From: Marinilabilia sp964403175
GTDB lineage: Bacteria; Bacteroidota; Bacteroidia; Bacteroidales; Marinilabiliaceae
NCBI GenBank assembly: GCA_964403175.1
Contig: CAYOFH010000002.1
Location: 1 to 64,000 of the forward strand
Direction of reading: 5' to 3'
Length of the DNA: 64,000 bases
In this document: piece after piece, positions 7,098 to 16,321 of the stretch
How the letters are laid out: each line of letters starts with the position of its first letter
Position numbering within the stretch: the first letter of the stretch is position 1
Program-made: the position numbers and the translations under genes
The notes under the pieces: generated by a model
What the model saw: only the letters and a program-made list of their open reading frames with translations
What the model was told of the DNA's origin: nothing
Database searches by the model: none

Positions 7098-10000
7098 GTG
7101 GAAATAAGTACTTTACTTCATACATTTGCCCATCATAAAGGTCTGGATCAATTAAAAGACTGGATCAGCAGTCCTGAAAACAACATAACCATCAAGGGAC
7201 TTTCGGGGTCTGCTGCTGCCTTAACCGGAGCAGCCACCCATGGAAATCACAAACAGTTATTCGTTCTGGGAGATAAGGAGGACGCTGCTTATTTTTATCA
7301 CGACCTGGTGCAGTTGCTGGGAGAAGAAAAAATTTTTTTCCTGCCATCCACCTACAAGCGTTCCCCGGAATTTGGCCAACCCGACAGCAACAATACCATT
7401 CTGAGAACAGAAGCACTGGAACAGCTTCAACTTCCCGGAGGTGCAGCACTCATTGTAACCCATGCAGAAGCACTGCTGGAAAAAGTTCCAACCCGTCAGG
7501 AAATGTCGGGTCAGTCCATAACCCTCAGAACCGGAGACAATCTGGATCCTGCTTTTGTTGAGGATTTTTTACAGGAGATATCTTTTCATCGGGTAGATTT
7601 TGTTTACGAACCGGGCCAATATTCTTTGCGTGGTTCCATCATAGACATCTACTCATTTTCGAATGAAGACCCGGTAAGAGTTGACTTCTTTGGAGATGAA
7701 GTTGAAAGCATCCGTACTTTCAACATCGAAAACCAGCTATCGAAAAAAACGCTGGAAGTTGTTACTATCCTGCCCGATATTGGAAAACAGCAAACCGGAA
7801 AAGATTATATATCCCTTCACGCTTTCCTTGACAAAGAAACAAGAGTGTGGATGCAATCCCCGCATCAGGTATTTCAAAAAATTGAGAACATTTACCTGAA
7901 AGTTGAGAACAAATTTCATCAGCAAGACAAGGTTGAAGAAATTCAGGGACTCCCTTCTCCGGAGGACCTTGTTGCACCGGCAGAGCTTAAGAAAGCTTTT
8001 GAAACCTGTTCAATGATTATTTGGGGCAGCACACTGAGCCGTGAAACACCGGGTAATATCATTGAATTTTCTACCTCCCCCCAACCCGTATTCAAGAAAA
8101 ACTTTGACCTTCTGGAACAGGACATTCTCAGCAAACAGAAAGAAAAATACAACGTTTTCATTCTGTCTGATAACCCGAAACAACTGGAGCGGCTAAAACA
8201 GATTTTTGAAGATCGAGGAAAGGACCTTAAATATGAAGAAATCAACCATGCTCTGCATGAAGGTTTTATCGATCACGATCTGAAAATATGCATTTATACC
8301 GACCATCAGATATTTGACCGTTACCATAAATTTTCCCTGCGCACAGATAAAGTCAGGGCAGCCAGGCAATCTCTGTCAATAAAAGAACTTACACGCCTCA
8401 ACCCGGGCGATTACGTAGTTCACATAGATCATGGAGTAGGAAAATTTGGTGGATTGGTAACCTCAGAAGTCAATGGACAAAAACAGGAAGCCATCAAACT
8501 AATTTACCGGGATAACGATGTTATTCTTGTAAACATTCATTCCCTGCACCGCATCAGCAAGTTTAAAGGCAAGGACGGAGAGCCTCCCAAGATAAACAAA
8601 CTGGGAACCGGAGCCTGGCAGCGGATAAAAGAAAAGACCAAGAAAAAAGTTAAGGACATTGCCCGGGAGCTGATCGCACTTTACGCAGCCAGAAAAGCCC
8701 AGCCGGGATTTTCTTTTTCCGGTGACAACTTCATGCAAAAAGAGTTGGAAGCTTCCTTTATTTATGAAGATACCCCCGACCAGAATAAAGCCACGCAGGC
8801 AATAAAAAACGATATGGAAGAAAAAACCCCTATGGACCGGCTGGTCTGCGGGGATGTAGGGTTCGGAAAAACAGAACTGGCAGTCAGAGCGGCATTTAAA
8901 GCAGTTAACGACAACAAGCAGGTAGCAGTACTGGTGCCAACCACCATCCTGGCTCTCCAGCATTACCATACTTTTAAAGAGCGATTAAAAGATTTTCCAT
9001 GTAATATAGAATATGTAAGCCGGCTGAGAAAAACTTCATCCACAAAAAAGGTCATCAAAGATCTGAAAGAGGGAAAGGTTGATGTAATTATCGGCACCCA
9101 CCGGATGGTTGGAAAAGATGTGGAGTTCAAAGACCTTGGATTGCTAATTATTGACGAAGAACAACGATTCGGAGTTGCGGTGAAAGAAAAACTAAAAAGA
9201 CTCAAGGTCAACGTAGACACACTTACACTTACTGCCACACCAATTCCACGGACCTTGCAGTTCTCACTCATGGGAGCCCGCGATCTCTCAATATTAAATA
9301 CAGCACCTCCCAACCGTCATCCCATCATTACAGAATTACATATATTTAATGAGGCCATTATAAAAGAAGCCATCTCCTACGAGCTGGAGCGCAACGGGCA
9401 GGTTTTCTTTATCAACAACCGGGTTCACAACATTTATGAGATGGAACAAGCCATTAACCGCTGGATGCCGGAGGTTAAGACTATTGTGGCCCACGGGCAG
9501 ATGGAAGGCCAGAAGCTGGAAAAAATAATGCTCGAATTCATTGAAGGAGAATATGATGTGCTGATTGCTACCACCATCATTGAATCAGGGCTGGACATTC
9601 CCAATGCCAACACCATAATAATAAATAACGCTCACCATTTCGGGCTGAGTGAATTGCACCAGCTACGCGGACGTGTGGGCCGCTCCAACAGAAAAGCATT
9701 CTGTTACCTGCTGGCGCCACCACTGACCACTCTTACTCAGGATGCCCGTCGAAGATTGCGGATTATTGAAGAATTTTCCGAGCTGGGTAGTGGTTTCAAC
9801 ATTGCCATGCAGGATCTTGACATCCGGGGTGCCGGTAACATGCTGGGGGCCGAACAAAGCGGGTACATTGCAGATATTGGATATGAAACCTATCAACGAA
9901 TACTTCAGGAAGCAATGCTGGAGTTACGTGAAGATGAATTCCCGGATCTCTTCAAAGATGAGCCAAAGCCCGGCGGGAATTCAATTACCTACACGCACGA

Positions 10001-10448
10001 CTGTCAGATAGAGACTGATGAAGCGGTAAGGATTCCGGATGAATATGTGAATAATACCGCTGAACGCATGGATCTGTACCGTGAATTGGATAACATAGAA
10101 AAGGAAGAAGATCTTCAAAAATTTGAAGCCAATCTTACCGATCGTTTCGGTCCAATTCCAGCACCTGCCCGGTCGTTACTTGAAGTAGTAAGAGTACGAA
10201 TGAAAGCAAAAACCATGGGAATCACCCGGCTTTTGTTAAAAAATCAGACCGCCAGGCTGAATTTCATTGACAATCCACAATCAGGATTTTATCAATCGGA
10301 ATGTTTCGGCAATATCCTGCAGTGGGTTCAGCAGCATCCCAAAGAAGTACAGATGCAACAAAAAAATGAAAAGCTGGTTTTAATCATCAAAAATATTAAA
10401 AGCATTGAAAGCCTGAAAAACAAACTAAATGAAATTACAGCGGAATAA
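7098..10448 (+). CDS. mfd: transcription-repair coupling factor Mfd
   Basis: Mfd removes RNA polymerase stalled at DNA lesions and recruits UvrA. The N-terminal third resembles the UvrB damage-binding modules. The RNA polymerase interaction domain begins near residue 437 with DYVVHIDHGVGKF. The translocase follows: Walker A GDVGFGKTELA near 585, the DEEQ box near 686, and LRGRVGRSN in the second RecA lobe. A C-terminal TRCF domain completes it. I start it at GTG 7098, giving 1116 residues, because a promoter lies inside the upstream open frame that reaches 6957 and those 47 extra codons do not resemble Mfd. It appears to be monocistronic. Confidence 0.93.
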   Translation: MEISTLLHTFAHHKGLDQLKDWISSPENNITIKGLSGSAAALTGAATHGNHKQLFVLGDKEDAAYFYHDLVQLLGEEKIFFLPSTYKRSPEFGQPDSNNTILRTEALEQLQLPGGAALIVTHAEALLEKVPTRQEMSGQSITLRTGDNLDPAFVEDFLQEISFHRVDFVYEPGQYSLRGSIIDIYSFSNEDPVRVDFFGDEVESIRTFNIENQLSKKTLEVVTILPDIGKQQTGKDYISLHAFLDKETRVWMQSPHQVFQKIENIYLKVENKFHQQDKVEEIQGLPSPEDLVAPAELKKAFETCSMIIWGSTLSRETPGNIIEFSTSPQPVFKKNFDLLEQDILSKQKEKYNVFILSDNPKQLERLKQIFEDRGKDLKYEEINHALHEGFIDHDLKICIYTDHQIFDRYHKFSLRTDKVRAARQSLSIKELTRLNPGDYVVHIDHGVGKFGGLVTSEVNGQKQEAIKLIYRDNDVILVNIHSLHRISKFKGKDGEPPKINKLGTGAWQRIKEKTKKKVKDIARELIALYAARKAQPGFSFSGDNFMQKELEASFIYEDTPDQNKATQAIKNDMEEKTPMDRLVCGDVGFGKTELAVRAAFKAVNDNKQVAVLVPTTILALQHYHTFKERLKDFPCNIEYVSRLRKTSSTKKVIKDLKEGKVDVIIGTHRMVGKDVEFKDLGLLIIDEEQRFGVAVKEKLKRLKVNVDTLTLTATPIPRTLQFSLMGARDLSILNTAPPNRHPIITELHIFNEAIIKEAISYELERNGQVFFINNRVHNIYEMEQAINRWMPEVKTIVAHGQMEGQKLEKIMLEFIEGEYDVLIATTIIESGLDIPNANTIIINNAHHFGLSELHQLRGRVGRSNRKAFCYLLAPPLTTLTQDARRRLRIIEEFSELGSGFNIAMQDLDIRGAGNMLGAEQSGYIADIGYETYQRILQEAMLELREDEFPDLFKDEPKPGGNSITYTHDCQIETDEAVRIPDEYVNNTAERMDLYRELDNIEKEEDLQKFEANLTDRFGPIPAPARSLLEVVRVRMKAKTMGITRLLLKNQTARLNFIDNPQSGFYQSECFGNILQWVQQHPKEVQMQQKNEKLVLIIKNIKSIESLKNKLNEITAE

Positions 10449-10527
10449 ACACTCTTTTAAACAGTTAAATACTGACAGTTTTACCTTTGCAGTGTGCAGG
10501 CTTTCATCCGTAAATATTTAGTTTAAT

Positions 10528-10607
10528 TAATTGGTCTGATGGAACTCAGATGGTTGTAATTTATACATATCCTGTTGTGACAATCCTTGACATGCTCGTT
10601 TCATCAG
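10528..10607 (-). repeat. palindromic intergenic repeat R1, copy A
   Basis: On the minus strand it runs from CTGATGAAACGAGCATG to GAGTTCCATCAGACCAAT, the two ends being imperfect inverted repeats of each other. The interior differs from the other copies except for ATATGTATAA. It lies downstream of mfd and downstream of the convergent response regulator gene. Confidence 0.8.
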
Positions 10608-10648
10608 AAAAACTTTACACTTTAGAACATAACAACAGTAACAAGCCT

Positions 10649-11749
10649 TTAAATATTTTTCAGCGGACCCTGCTTATTTAAGGCTTCCTGAAGAACAACA
10701 AGAATTTTTTCTGCTTCACCCTGTCCGTTACTCATCACATACCCCCGGCATTTGAGGTGATGTGTAGTAGTTTCAATGATAATACTTACAGGATCTTTAC
10801 TTTTATGATTAAAAATATTGGCAAGGGCTCCCCGGTCAATATTCATCCAGGGGCGCATGGTAAAAACCGAATGCCCGCGCATGTCAAAGGCAGGATTGAC
10901 GTACTCCCGGAATGCCGGATTATAATCCATCACCTCAAATAAGTTGTTAATCAGCAGCACCGGCCCGCTTCCTGTCAGGGCAGCATCCCGCCATTTCTCA
11001 AGTTCATCTATTTGTGCCAGATAATCAGAGATTTCCACGAGTCCCAGCTGAAAAGCAGGGCGACCATTAAAAGGAATCCGGGAAGTGTGAATCACAACTT
11101 TCAATGGCTTTTGATGAAAAGTTTTTATCTGAATATGGAAAGGTTCTATTTCTTCCGAAACATCATCATTGAGGACACTCTCCAAAACAGGCATAAATTC
11201 ATCATCCACAAAATCGATCAGAGGGGTTCCCACAATATCTTCCATATAATGAGTCTTAAAAAGGTCGAGGGCCAGATTATTCAAATACCTGATAATGCCA
11301 TCCTGTACAATAGTAATGGGTATGGGAGCCTTTGAGATATAATTTCGGAAACTTTGCTCTCTCTTTTTCTGATCCAGATCTGCCTTATGTTTATAATAAG
11401 CCAGTTCAATTGTAATTCCAAGCTCCTTTTTGGTAACAGGCTTTACCAGATACCCATAAGAATTAGAAGAGATAGCCCTGTTTACTACCTCGGAACTTGT
11501 ATCACTTGTAACAAAAATAACAGGCACTTCACACTCCCGCTGGATATTTTCAGCTGCCTGAATTCCATCCAGGTCACCCTCAAGATGAATATCCATCAGT
11601 ACAATATCCGGTTTGTGCACTTTACACTCCTCAAGAGCAGCGGCACCATCCTTACAACGACCGATAATCTCAAATCCCAAATCTTTTATAAACAATGAAA
11701 ATATTGCAGAAATGAAACGATCATCTTCAACAATCAAAACTTTTCGCAT
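10649..11749 (-). CDS. response regulator with receiver and PAS domains
   Basis: The 366-residue protein starts with a CheY-like receiver. The acidic pocket is Asp9/Asp10 (VEDD), the phospho-acceptor is Asp53 (IVLMDIHLEG), and the conserved lysine is in GYLVKPV near residue 100. Two PAS-like segments follow, one with ITIVQDGIIRYLNNLAL near 145 and a second with PVLLINNLFEVMDYNPAF near 265. There is no DNA-binding or kinase output domain, so it may act as a sensor-adaptor or in phosphorelay. I start it at the ATG at 11749, which gives the canonical receiver start; a longer frame begins 4 codons upstream. No histidine kinase gene is adjacent. Role unknown. Confidence 0.8.
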   Translation of the reverse strand: MRKVLIVEDDRFISAIFSLFIKDLGFEIIGRCKDGAAALEECKVHKPDIVLMDIHLEGDLDGIQAAENIQRECEVPVIFVTSDTSSEVVNRAISSNSYGYLVKPVTKKELGITIELAYYKHKADLDQKKREQSFRNYISKAPIPITIVQDGIIRYLNNLALDLFKTHYMEDIVGTPLIDFVDDEFMPVLESVLNDDVSEEIEPFHIQIKTFHQKPLKVVIHTSRIPFNGRPAFQLGLVEISDYLAQIDELEKWRDAALTGSGPVLLINNLFEVMDYNPAFREYVNPAFDMRGHSVFTMRPWMNIDRGALANIFNHKSKDPVSIIIETTTHHLKCRGYVMSNGQGEAEKILVVLQEALNKQGPLKNI

Positions 11750-11763
11750 AATATGGTACAATT

Positions 11764-11782
11764 TTTGGGAACATTCCCGAAA
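11764..11782. promoter_or_regulatory. palindrome in the divergent response regulator/coaX region
   Basis: GGGAACATTCCC is a palindrome of two 5-bp arms, with near-symmetric flanks (TTT on the left, GAA on the right). It lies 15-33 bp upstream of the response regulator ATG and could be a regulator site. The evidence is symmetry only. Confidence 0.3.
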
Positions 11783-11797
11783 CTAAAAAAGTTAAAC

Positions 11798-11805
11798 TAA
11801 ATTTG
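11798..11805 (+). promoter_or_regulatory. -7 box for coaX
   Basis: TAAATTTG matches the Bacteroidota TAnnTTTG -7 consensus exactly, about 85 bp before the coaX start. No TTG was found at the expected upstream spacing, so it is a moderate candidate. Confidence 0.45.
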
Positions 11806-11891
11806 CTCCCAGGGTTAGGTTACACAGAAATAATATTACAATAACCTATGAATAAACCAGGTTAAAAACGGCCCTCAAACAATTTTCGAAT

Positions 11892-12608
11892 ATGAATTTA
11901 ACAATTGATCAGGGAAATAGCAGCACGAAAATAGGTTTTTTTGACAAGGGGAAACTAATTTCCACTCACAAGCTTGTTTTCCTTGACAAAAGTTCATTGT
12001 CAGAATTGGTAAAAAAACACTCACCGGAAAATGCTATAATTTCTTCAGTAACCAATGAAAACGGCATACCCGAGGATTTGGGGCTCAACATACCGGGGAA
12101 AATATTATTTTTTGATCATCAGACCCCAATTCCGATAGAGAACAGATACAAAACGCCTGAGACTTTGGGTAAAGACAGACTTGCAGCCGTGATCGGAGCG
12201 GCTGCCCTATACCCGGACACTCCTTTATTGGTAGTAGATGCAGGAACGGCCATTACTTTCGACCTGATTCACCAAAATATTTTTTACGGTGGTAATATTT
12301 CTCCCGGACTGAAAATGCGGTTTGACGCATTACATCAACAAACCAAAAAATTACCCCGGACAAACGATAGCATAAGCCCTTTTTGGGGAACCAGCACCAT
12401 TGAAGCCATTCGTTCAGGAGTCAGAAACAGTCTGTTGATGGAATTTGAAGGTTACATAAAAACCATAAAAGAACAATATCCTAATGCAAAGATCATTCTA
12501 ACCGGAGGGGATGCAGATTTTTTTGTCAGCTACACAAAAAGTGTCATCTTTGCACAACCAAATCTTGTACTTTCCGGATTAAACCGAATAATTGAATACA
12601 ATGTATAG
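11892..12608 (+). CDS. coaX: type III pantothenate kinase
   Basis: The 238-residue ASKHA-fold kinase phosphorylates pantothenate, the first step of coenzyme A synthesis. Its motifs are the phosphate-1 loop DQGNSSTKIGFF at the N-terminus, the substrate-side GKDRLAAVIGAA near residue 97, VVDAGTAITFDL near 115 and the C-terminal ILTGGDA. Length is usual for the family. Its last 8 bases overlap the start of the next gene (ATGTATAG), which points to translational coupling with the outer membrane protein downstream. Coupling of CoA synthesis to an envelope gene block is a genomic association only. Confidence 0.92.
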   Translation: MNLTIDQGNSSTKIGFFDKGKLISTHKLVFLDKSSLSELVKKHSPENAIISSVTNENGIPEDLGLNIPGKILFFDHQTPIPIENRYKTPETLGKDRLAAVIGAAALYPDTPLLVVDAGTAITFDLIHQNIFYGGNISPGLKMRFDALHQQTKKLPRTNDSISPFWGTSTIEAIRSGVRNSLLMEFEGYIKTIKEQYPNAKIILTGGDADFFVSYTKSVIFAQPNLVLSGLNRIIEYNV

Positions 12609-13875
12609 AAATAACAGATTTCATCTTCTTTTGCTTGCAGCACTTTTGGTGTCAACGGCCACATTCAGTCAAAAAAGAACCTACTCTCCTTTTTCCCGAT
12701 ATGGACTAGGAGAACTCAACACCACCGGTTACGGACAGAATGCCGCAATGGGTAATACCGGTATCGGTTTAAAAAGCGATAATCATCTTAACATCCTCAA
12801 TCCTGCCTCCTATTCAGGTATAGACACCATGTCGTTCTTTTTCGAAGCAGGAATATCGGGATTTTCCCAGAAATTTTCTTCCGAAGAGGGAAAAGAAACG
12901 TATAACAATATTGACTTCACTTATTTTGCAATGGGATTTCCCATCTCACGAAAAATTCACACCTCATTTGGATTAAGACCCTTTTCCAATTCAGGCTACA
13001 AATTTGAATTTTCAGATGATACAAACCTCAACAAAGCCATTGGAACGGGAAATCTCACCTCCGCTTACGGAGGATTATCTTTCAAACCATCGGACAATTT
13101 TTCATTGGGAATCCATGGAAGTTTTCTTTTTGGCAATATTCAGCACACCACTTTCATCGAATTTCCTGATGATGAAGAAGCTTACAAGTATGGTGTCCAA
13201 TCGGAGCTTCACGCCAGTGACTTCTTTTTTGATCTGGGCGCTCAGTACACCCAACCGATATCACCAGATGAGTCTCTGACTGTTGGCCTTACTTTTCGCC
13301 CGAACACAGCAATTAAGGGTGATTTTCAAAGAACTGTAGCCAAAGGAAATAATTATGCAGATGACGGGAGGCTGTTTGGCTCAAATTATGTAATTCCTGA
13401 GGCTTCAGACACTTCAAATATTTCAGGCTTTGACATGGCTCAATCCCTGGGCGTTGGATTATCCTACCGGAAAAATGATCAACTTTTACTGGCCGCAGAT
13501 TTTGTCACTTCCAAATGGGGAGATGTAACTTTCCCCGACGGACATACGCAGACCACCAATAGCATGCAGATGTCAGCAGGAGCCGAATATACTCCTGACA
13601 GCCGTTCGGAAAACTATCTTTCCCGCATGAAATATCGTGGTGGGGTGAAGTTTGGAGAAGAGTACATTCAAATTGGGAATGACAAAATCAACAACTTTGG
13701 CATAACTTTTGGTATTGGTTTACCATACAATAGATCAAAGACCTCAGTTAACCTGGTTTTTGAGTATGGAAACAGGAAGCCAACGGGCAATCTGGATATG
13801 ACTGAGACATATGGTAAATTCACATTGAATTTCACATTCCATGAGTTTTGGTTCAACAAATGGAAGTTTCAGTAA
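12601..13875 (+). CDS. predicted outer membrane beta-barrel protein
   Basis: The 424-residue protein has a signal peptide ending near ATFSQ, then RTYSPFSRYGLGELN and a string of short alternating hydrophobic/polar strands ending in FTLNFTFHEFWF. These are features of a FadL/OmpP1-like barrel. I start it at the ATG at 12601, inside the coaX stop; an ATG at 12592 in the same frame would add three residues before the signal peptide. The neighbours (TPR protein, LptC, PpiD-like foldase) are envelope-biogenesis genes. The substrate or role of the barrel is unknown. Confidence 0.75.
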   Translation: MYRNNRFHLLLLAALLVSTATFSQKRTYSPFSRYGLGELNTTGYGQNAAMGNTGIGLKSDNHLNILNPASYSGIDTMSFFFEAGISGFSQKFSSEEGKETYNNIDFTYFAMGFPISRKIHTSFGLRPFSNSGYKFEFSDDTNLNKAIGTGNLTSAYGGLSFKPSDNFSLGIHGSFLFGNIQHTTFIEFPDDEEAYKYGVQSELHASDFFFDLGAQYTQPISPDESLTVGLTFRPNTAIKGDFQRTVAKGNNYADDGRLFGSNYVIPEASDTSNISGFDMAQSLGVGLSYRKNDQLLLAADFVTSKWGDVTFPDGHTQTTNSMQMSAGAEYTPDSRSENYLSRMKYRGGVKFGEEYIQIGNDKINNFGITFGIGLPYNRSKTSVNLVFEYGNRKPTGNLDMTETYGKFTLNFTFHEFWFNKWKFQ

Positions 13876-13917
13876 CCTAAACACCCAAGTCAACAACATT
13901 TATTCTGATTTTTTATT

Positions 13918-13925
13918 TACCTTTG
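13918..13925 (+). promoter_or_regulatory. -7 box upstream of the TPR gene
   Basis: TACCTTTG matches TAnnTTTG exactly in the 224-base gap before the TPR gene. It implies a leader of about 165 nt. No good -33 TTG was seen. Confidence 0.4.
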
Positions 13926-14099
13926 CACCTGTTTTAAAAAAAATTGTTTTTTACTGACACAAATCATTAAAACAACCGGGAATAAAGAGATTACGGGATA
14001 ACCGAGAAGGCAAAGTAATATCAACAAATCAGACAGAAATAGTATAGATCAAAAAGCAAGAGACCAACTATTTCTGATTATAAACAAAAAATTTTTCTC

Positions 14100-15455
14100 A
14101 TGAAAGCGTTTGCAATAATAACATTAGGAATGCTGTTGTCAACAGTTCAGGCTTTTTCTCAAAAAGGAGTGGAAGACGGATCGAAATACGGACAGGGAGA
14201 AGACAGCATTACATGCCTGAAAAACCTCTCCCTTTACACGGAGCTGGCTAAACAGAACCGCTATGATGAAGCTTTCCCTTATTGGGAAGAAGCATTTAAT
14301 GATTGTCCTTTATCTACCCGCAGACTCTATACCGACGGGGTGAAAATCATGAGACACAAATTAATAAATGCTGACAGCCAGGCCGATAAAGATAAGCATT
14401 TCAAAGAGCTTATGAATGTTTATGACCAACGTATTAAGTACTTTGGAGATCACCCCCGCTATGGCGTACCTTATATAAAAGGATTGAAAGCCATTGATAT
14501 GCTGAAATTCAAAAAACAAGACAGTGAAGTAAGGAAAGAGGCATATCAGATTTTAAAAGAATCCATTGAAGGAGGCAAAGAATCTACTCAAGCAGCTGTT
14601 TTTGCCGTTTTCATGACCAATACAGTGGCCTTGTTCAAAGATGGCGAAATCACTGCAGAAGAGGTAGTAAACAACTACACAACTACCACCGACCTGCTGA
14701 ATGCCCAGATAGAAAACCCCAGGATGGCCAAACGCAAAGATACTCTTAAGAATCTGGCAGAAAGAATTGAAGGGTTATTTGCACGCAGTGGTGCTGCAGA
14801 TTGTAACACTCTGGACAGAATTTTCTCTCCACAACTTGAAGATCATAAAGATGATCTCCCCTGGTTGAAGCGTGTCAGTCGCCTGCTGGCTCAGGAACTA
14901 TGTGAAGACATGGAACTTCTCTACAAAGTATCGGAATATCAGCACCAGATAGAACCCTCACATTCATCAGCTTATGGACTTGCACGTATGTACCTGAAAT
15001 CAGAAGAAACAGACCGTGCAGTTGAGTTCTATGAGGAAGCCATTAACCTGGTGGAAGATGAAGAGCAGGAAGCAAAATATTATTACCAGTTAGGATTGGT
15101 TCATCTTTCTCAGAATAAATTTTCACAAGCGCGTTCAAATGCCTTAAAAGCAATTGATGCCAATCCTGAATGGGGAGAGCCATATATATTGATTGGTAAA
15201 GCATACGCAACATCAGCAAATTCTATTGGTGATGATGAATTCACTCATAAAACAGCTTATTGGGCAGCAGTTGATAAATTCAACCGTGCCAAATCAGTTG
15301 ATTCTTCCGTCGCTGATGAAGCTAACGAACTGATAAGAGTATATCGTCAGCATTTCCCCGAAGAAAAGGAAGTATTCTTTCAGGGTTTTGAGAATGGTCA
15401 GTCTTACAAAGTAGGCGGATGGATTGACGAGAATACGACTGTCAGAACAAAATAA
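14100..15455 (+). CDS. secreted TPR-repeat protein
   Basis: The 451-residue protein has a signal peptide (Lys followed by a hydrophobic stretch, ending near VQAFSQ). Its helical body has tetratricopeptide-type repeats, clearest at about residues 295-360, where AYGLARMYLKSEETDRAVEF is followed by YYQLGLVHLSQNKFSQARS and then PEWGEPYILIGKAY. TPR repeats mediate protein contacts, here presumably in the periplasm. It ends 2 bases before lptC, so the two are surely co-transcribed. Such a TPR gene beside LptC is common in this phylum, but its role is not established. Confidence 0.8.
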   Translation: MKAFAIITLGMLLSTVQAFSQKGVEDGSKYGQGEDSITCLKNLSLYTELAKQNRYDEAFPYWEEAFNDCPLSTRRLYTDGVKIMRHKLINADSQADKDKHFKELMNVYDQRIKYFGDHPRYGVPYIKGLKAIDMLKFKKQDSEVRKEAYQILKESIEGGKESTQAAVFAVFMTNTVALFKDGEITAEEVVNNYTTTTDLLNAQIENPRMAKRKDTLKNLAERIEGLFARSGAADCNTLDRIFSPQLEDHKDDLPWLKRVSRLLAQELCEDMELLYKVSEYQHQIEPSHSSAYGLARMYLKSEETDRAVEFYEEAINLVEDEEQEAKYYYQLGLVHLSQNKFSQARSNALKAIDANPEWGEPYILIGKAYATSANSIGDDEFTHKTAYWAAVDKFNRAKSVDSSVADEANELIRVYRQHFPEEKEVFFQGFENGQSYKVGGWIDENTTVRTK

Positions 15456-15457
15456 AG

Positions 15458-16042
15458 ATGAAACACAGATTTTTCAACAAAAAAAATCACTATACAACAG
15501 CAGGCAGTATTTTTTTACTGCTTGCTGTTATTGTTTTTACCTGGTCATGCCAGTCAAACACCCATGAAGAAATAAAAGCTGTTGTTGATGAGGAGAACTT
15601 CCCTTCATTATCGGTGCTTGATCTGGAAACAGCCATAACGGACTCGGGAAAAGTAGCTTATCAATTTATAACTCCTGAGATGAATCAATATGATAATCTG
15701 CAGAAACCATACACAGAATTTCCTGAAGGTTTGCACCTGATCATCTTTAATGACCAGCAGGAAATTGATGCCCAGATAAAGAGCCGTTATGCTATCTATC
15801 ACGAAAGTAAAGAATTGTGGGAACTGCAAGACAACGTAGAAGCAGTAAACTTCAATAATGAAGTAATTAACACAGAACAAATGTTTTGGGATTCCCGAAA
15901 TAAAACGATTTATTCAGATGAGTTTGTAAAGATTACCACCGATCAGGAAATTCTTACAGGCTATGGATTTGAAGCCGATGAAAGACTGGAGGATTATACA
16001 ATCAAACGAATCAGCGGAATTTTAAGCGTGGAAGAAGAATAA
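15458..16042 (+). CDS. lptC: LPS export periplasmic protein LptC
   Basis: The 194-residue protein has one N-terminal membrane helix, ending in VFTWSCQSN, which could also serve as a lipobox with Cys near residue 31. The LptC beta-jellyroll follows (about 50-185), containing FPEGLHLIIFND, ESKELWELQDNVEAVN and INTEQMFWDSRNKTIYSDE, the repeating pattern typical of LptA/LptC. LptC bridges the LptBFG ABC transporter to the periplasmic path of lipopolysaccharide. It lies 2 bases after the TPR gene. No other lpt genes are in the window. Confidence 0.85.
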   Translation: MKHRFFNKKNHYTTAGSIFLLLAVIVFTWSCQSNTHEEIKAVVDEENFPSLSVLDLETAITDSGKVAYQFITPEMNQYDNLQKPYTEFPEGLHLIIFNDQQEIDAQIKSRYAIYHESKELWELQDNVEAVNFNNEVINTEQMFWDSRNKTIYSDEFVKITTDQEILTGYGFEADERLEDYTIKRISGILSVEEE

Positions 16043-16102
16043 TAAAGATTTTTTTTATCTTGCAGAAAGAACAGAGCAGGTTAAAAGTTTAAGAATCTTA
16101 AA

Positions 16103-16185
16103 AATAATTGATTATTCACTCATCAATTTTCTTTGCGATTGAAAGCATTTATTGGTATTTGAATATCTCAACACAAAAACTAATG
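16103..16185 (+). repeat. dispersed repeat R3, copy 1
   Basis: ATTATTCACT, then CATCAATTTTCTTTGC, a variable part, ATTTATTGG and finally ACTAATGAAA. The segment at 51650-51731 contains the same blocks in the same order. It abuts the R1 copy that begins at 16182, so two different repeats sit side by side after lptC. Confidence 0.6.
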
Positions 16186-16268
16186 AAACAAGCATGGCAG
16201 TGTTTGCCTCAAAAGAACATGAATAAGTTCTTGCATGCGAGTTTCATCAGACCAATAACTTAGACGAA
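16182..16268 (+). repeat. palindromic intergenic repeat R1, copy C
   Basis: Begins ATGAAACAAGCATGGCAGTG and ends GCATGCGAGTTTCATCAGAC followed by CAATAACTTAG. Its interior TTTGCCTCAAAAGAACATG is almost identical to copy B between ftsQ and murC, about 8 kb away. It fills the gap between lptC and the CNNM/CBS gene. Confidence 0.85.
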
Positions 16269-16321
16269 TTTTTCACTGATAAATAACCCATGCTAATAAA
16301 ATCAACTTTTTCATTTGAATA

